Positions 6,930 through 9,134 of a stretch of 9,134 bases of DNA are shown here, piece by piece; the first letter of the stretch is position 1, and each line of letters starts with the position of its first letter. A program made the translations under genes and the position numbers. The DNA comes from an uncultured Clostridium sp. (GTDB lineage: Bacteria; Bacillota; Clostridia; Lachnospirales; Lachnospiraceae), in contig UQJF01000121.1 in assembly GCA_900541315.1 (NCBI GenBank), forward strand, positions 1 through 9,134, read 5' to 3'. The notes under the pieces were generated by a model. That model was not told the origin of the DNA. It was given only the letters and a program-made list of their open reading frames with translations, and ran no database searches.

Positions 6930-6942
6930 ATATCCCAAATTC

Positions 6943-6948
6943 AGTATA
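6943..6948 (-). promoter_or_regulatory. possible -10 element for the secreted-protein gene
   Basis: TATACT lies 27 bp before the likely start codon and just after the htpG terminator T run. No good -35 sits 16-18 bp upstream; the nearest TTGCCT is 24 bp away inside the terminator hairpin. The gene needs its own promoter if the terminator is efficient, but this element alone is weak evidence. Confidence 0.3.
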
Positions 6949-6952
6949 TTCC

Positions 6953-6999
6953 AAAAAAACAGGGGCCGACTCAGGCAAAATGCCTGTGAAACAGCCCCC
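6953..6999 (-). terminator. intrinsic terminator of htpG
   Basis: On the minus strand GGGGC (6994-6998) pairs with GCCCC (6962-6966). An inner CAGGC-ATTTT-GCCTG hairpin (6972-6986) sits inside across an internal loop, and TG plus seven T residues (6953-6959) follow. It lies 33 bp after the htpG stop codon. Confidence 0.8.
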
Positions 7000-7031
7000 G
7001 CAAATCTGTGTCGTGCTTTTTATTGTACTAT

Positions 7032-9041
7032 TTATTCTGCTTTCTGTCCAGCCATGATCATCATAATATCATTGCTGCGGTTTACAAAGTTAGTCATACG
7101 CTCTGGTGACAGCTGACCATGTGCCAGGCTTGCCAGATCATACAGCTGTTCGCAGATCTTAACTGTATTTTCGCCTTCTTTGTTCTCCAGGACATATTTA
7201 ACCAGAGGATGGTTTGCATTTAATACAAGAGTCTCTCCTGTTGCGCCAAACGCACTCATATCCATGCCGCCCATGTTGTACATCTTCATCATATCCTGCA
7301 TACGTCTGGTTTCCTCAGATACAGTGATCATAGATGCAACAGATGCATTCTTCATCTTCTCAACCTTGATATCCAGCTTGTCATTATTTAAAGCCTTCTT
7401 AAATACCTCTGTCAGCTCTTCACTTGTCTTCTTGAAAGCTTCGTCATCTTCCTTTACCTCTTCCTTGAAAGAAGCATTTAAGTCTGTATCAATACGCAGG
7501 AACTTAAGTCCTTCATGCTTCTGCTCTACATGGCTGATAAACGGATTATCAATAGCAGCAGGCATGATCACTGCATCAATTCCTTCTTCCTTAAACAGAT
7601 TGATGTACTGGCTCTGCTCTTTTTCATTGGTTACATAGAAAATAGTATTTTCATGTTTTTCCTTGTTTTCTTCCAGGCAGTCATTTAAGGTAAGATACTT
7701 GCCCTCTAAGTTCTTATACAGGATATAGTCGCCCATCTTCTCTGCAAACTTCTCATCCTTGATATAACCAAACTTGATAAATGGAGCAATATCATCCCAG
7801 TATTTCTCATAATTCTCACGATCTGTCTTGCACATACCAGACAGCTTATCTGCTACCTTCTTGGTAATATAATCGGAGATTTTCTTTACAAAACCATCAT
7901 TCTGCAGGGCACTGCGTGATACGTTAAGAGGCAGATCAGGACAATCAATGACACCCTTTAACAGCATCAGGAATTCAGGGATCACTTCCTTGATATTATC
8001 AGCGATAAATACCTGGTTATTGTAAAGCTTGATGGTTCCTTCCAGGCTGTCATATTCCATGTTGATCTTCGGGAAGTACAAGATACCCTTTAAGTTAAAC
8101 GGATAATCCATGTTCAGATGGATCCAGAACAGAGGCTCCTTGTAATCCCTGAATACCTTGCGGTAGAAATCCTTGTACTGCTCATCCGTACACTCATTTG
8201 GATGCTTATTCCACAGCGGATCAGTATCATTTAATGCAACCGGACGCTTTAAAATCTTATATTTCTCCCTGGATGGCTCTACTTCTACTGTTTCCTTGGT
8301 TCCATCCTCTTTTTCCTTCTCTTCTGTCTTTGCAGGCTCAATAACTGTCTCAACAACTGTATCCTTATGAGTAAGCTCATCTTTTTCGATGGTCTCATAT
8401 TCCGGCTCTGCAGTCTCATTCTTTAAGAAAATGTTTACCGGCATAAATGCACAGTATTTTTCGATCACTTCTCTTGCTCTGTATTCATTTGCAAATTCAG
8501 TGCTTTCTTCGTTCAGATATAGCTTAATGGAAGTACCAACCTCCTTTTTGTCGCCTTCGGCCATCTCAAAGTTGATGCCGCCTTCAGACTCCCAGTGTAC
8601 CGGCTTTGCATCCTTCTGGTAAGACAGGGAATTGATCTCAACCTTGTCAGCTACCATAAATGCAGAGTAGAAACCAAGACCAAAGTGGCCGATGATCTGG
8701 TCTTCATTTGCCTTATCTTTGTACTTTTCCATAAAATCCTGAACACCGGAGAATGCGATCTGGTTAATATACTTGTCGATCTCTTCCTCAGTCATACCAA
8801 GACCATTATCTTCAATGGTGATGGTCTTATCTGTAGGATTTACGCTGACCTGGATCTTGTACTCAACCTCTTCTGGCTTCTCGTACTCTCCCATCAGCTC
8901 TAATTTCTTTAACTTAGTAATAGCATCGCAGCCATTGCTGATCAGCTCTCTGTAAAAAATGTCATGGTCGGAATACAGCCACTTTTTGATTACAGGGAAA
9001 ATATTTTCACTTGTTATAGATAAACTGCCTTTCTTTGCCAT
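7032..9041 (-). CDS. htpG: Hsp90-family molecular chaperone HtpG
   Basis: HtpG is a cytoplasmic ATP-driven homodimeric chaperone. The 669-residue product shows the GHKL ATPase fold: ELISNGCDA with Glu32, Asn36 and Asp39, DNGLGM with Asp78, the lid-side GHFGLGFYSAFMVAD (118-132), and GTSIKLYL with Thr170. The middle domain has PLWNKHP, FWIHLNMDYPFNLKGILYFP and LPLNVSRSALQ, whose Arg376 corresponds to the catalytic-loop Arg. The C-terminal dimerisation domain ends with HPLVKYVLE and LYDLASLAHGQLS. There is no MEEVD tail, as expected in bacteria. It is about 45 residues longer than E. coli HtpG. Much of the excess is a Glu/Lys-rich linker (about 210-262) after the ATPase domain. AAAGAGG lies 8 bases before the ATG at 9039-9041. 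I see no CIRCE or CtsR heptad-repeat operator in the 93 bases upstream. The transcript ends at the hairpin at 6953-6999. Confidence 0.97.
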   Translation of the reverse strand: MAKKGSLSITSENIFPVIKKWLYSDHDIFYRELISNGCDAITKLKKLELMGEYEKPEEVEYKIQVSVNPTDKTITIEDNGLGMTEEEIDKYINQIAFSGVQDFMEKYKDKANEDQIIGHFGLGFYSAFMVADKVEINSLSYQKDAKPVHWESEGGINFEMAEGDKKEVGTSIKLYLNEESTEFANEYRAREVIEKYCAFMPVNIFLKNETAEPEYETIEKDELTHKDTVVETVIEPAKTEEKEKEDGTKETVEVEPSREKYKILKRPVALNDTDPLWNKHPNECTDEQYKDFYRKVFRDYKEPLFWIHLNMDYPFNLKGILYFPKINMEYDSLEGTIKLYNNQVFIADNIKEVIPEFLMLLKGVIDCPDLPLNVSRSALQNDGFVKKISDYITKKVADKLSGMCKTDRENYEKYWDDIAPFIKFGYIKDEKFAEKMGDYILYKNLEGKYLTLNDCLEENKEKHENTIFYVTNEKEQSQYINLFKEEGIDAVIMPAAIDNPFISHVEQKHEGLKFLRIDTDLNASFKEEVKEDDEAFKKTSEELTEVFKKALNNDKLDIKVEKMKNASVASMITVSEETRRMQDMMKMYNMGGMDMSAFGATGETLVLNANHPLVKYVLENKEGENTVKICEQLYDLASLAHGQLSPERMTNFVNRSNDIMMIMAGQKAE

Positions 9042-9049
9042 AATATACG

Positions 9050-9056
9050 CCTCTTT
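9050..9056 (-). promoter_or_regulatory. ribosome binding site of htpG
   Basis: AAAGAGG on the minus strand is 8 bases before the ATG at 9039-9041. It supports this start even though the reading frame stays open upstream to the window edge. Confidence 0.75.
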
Positions 9057-9134
9057 CTTATAAATCTTCTTAATCTTTTCTAGTACATCGTTTTCAAAAT
9101 AACTATACCACTCACTTGTCTGCGAATCTGATTG

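Noticed and set aside
7180..8955. Plus-strand open frames opposite htpG, up to 152 codons
   Set aside because: Ser/Phe-rich antisense shadows of a Glu/Lys-rich gene; no initiation signals.
9042..9134. CIRCE, CtsR or class IV heat-shock site before htpG
   Set aside because: No TTAGCACTC-N9-GAGTGCTAA and no heptad repeat; only a GAAAAGA-like string, too short to support a site.

Overview
The window looks like the chromosome of a low-to-mid-GC anaerobic Firmicute, most likely class Clostridia and plausibly Lachnospiraceae. The reasons are strong AGGAGG-type ribosome binding sites, a tryptophan T-box riboswitch in front of trpBA, a clostridial-type HtpG, a YfcC/DcuC-type transporter next to M20 peptidases, and a secreted protein with choline-binding-like cell-wall repeats. 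The family assignment is inference; nothing in the window proves a genus.

Layout, left to right. Positions 1-2467 hold a tryptophan unit read on the minus strand. A near-consensus promoter (TTGACA-17-TATACT) drives a leader of about 380 nt with a T-box riboswitch (UGG specifier, T-box sequence, perfect 13-bp terminator stem). trpB and trpA follow, overlapping by 8 bp. A possible further gene may begin at position 49 and run off the left edge.

Positions 2489-5376 are a peptide-use locus that has been damaged. An intact M20 metallopeptidase and the C-terminal 96 codons of a second, paralogous M20 peptidase lie in tandem on the minus strand. They are followed head-to-head by a plus-strand YfcC/DcuC-family transporter that has lost its N-terminus. 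Both truncated genes are missing their 5' ends at the same place (about 4120-4145). The simplest reading is one deletion that removed a divergent promoter region and the starts of both genes. A bidirectional terminator at 5428-5468 closes this block and the facing gene.

Positions 5482-6915 encode a secreted protein on the minus strand. It has two globular halves around a central block of aromatic and glycine-rich wall-binding repeats, and I cannot assign it a function. Positions 7032-9041 encode the Hsp90 chaperone HtpG, with an unusual acidic/lysine-rich linker after the ATPase domain and its own terminator.

I found no CRISPR array, tRNA, rRNA, insertion sequence or phage gene. No clearly new multi-gene system is visible. 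The most unusual points are the deletion scar between the M20 remnant and the transporter, the architecture of the secreted repeat protein, the HtpG linker, and the Asp-to-Glu change at a catalytic position of TrpA.
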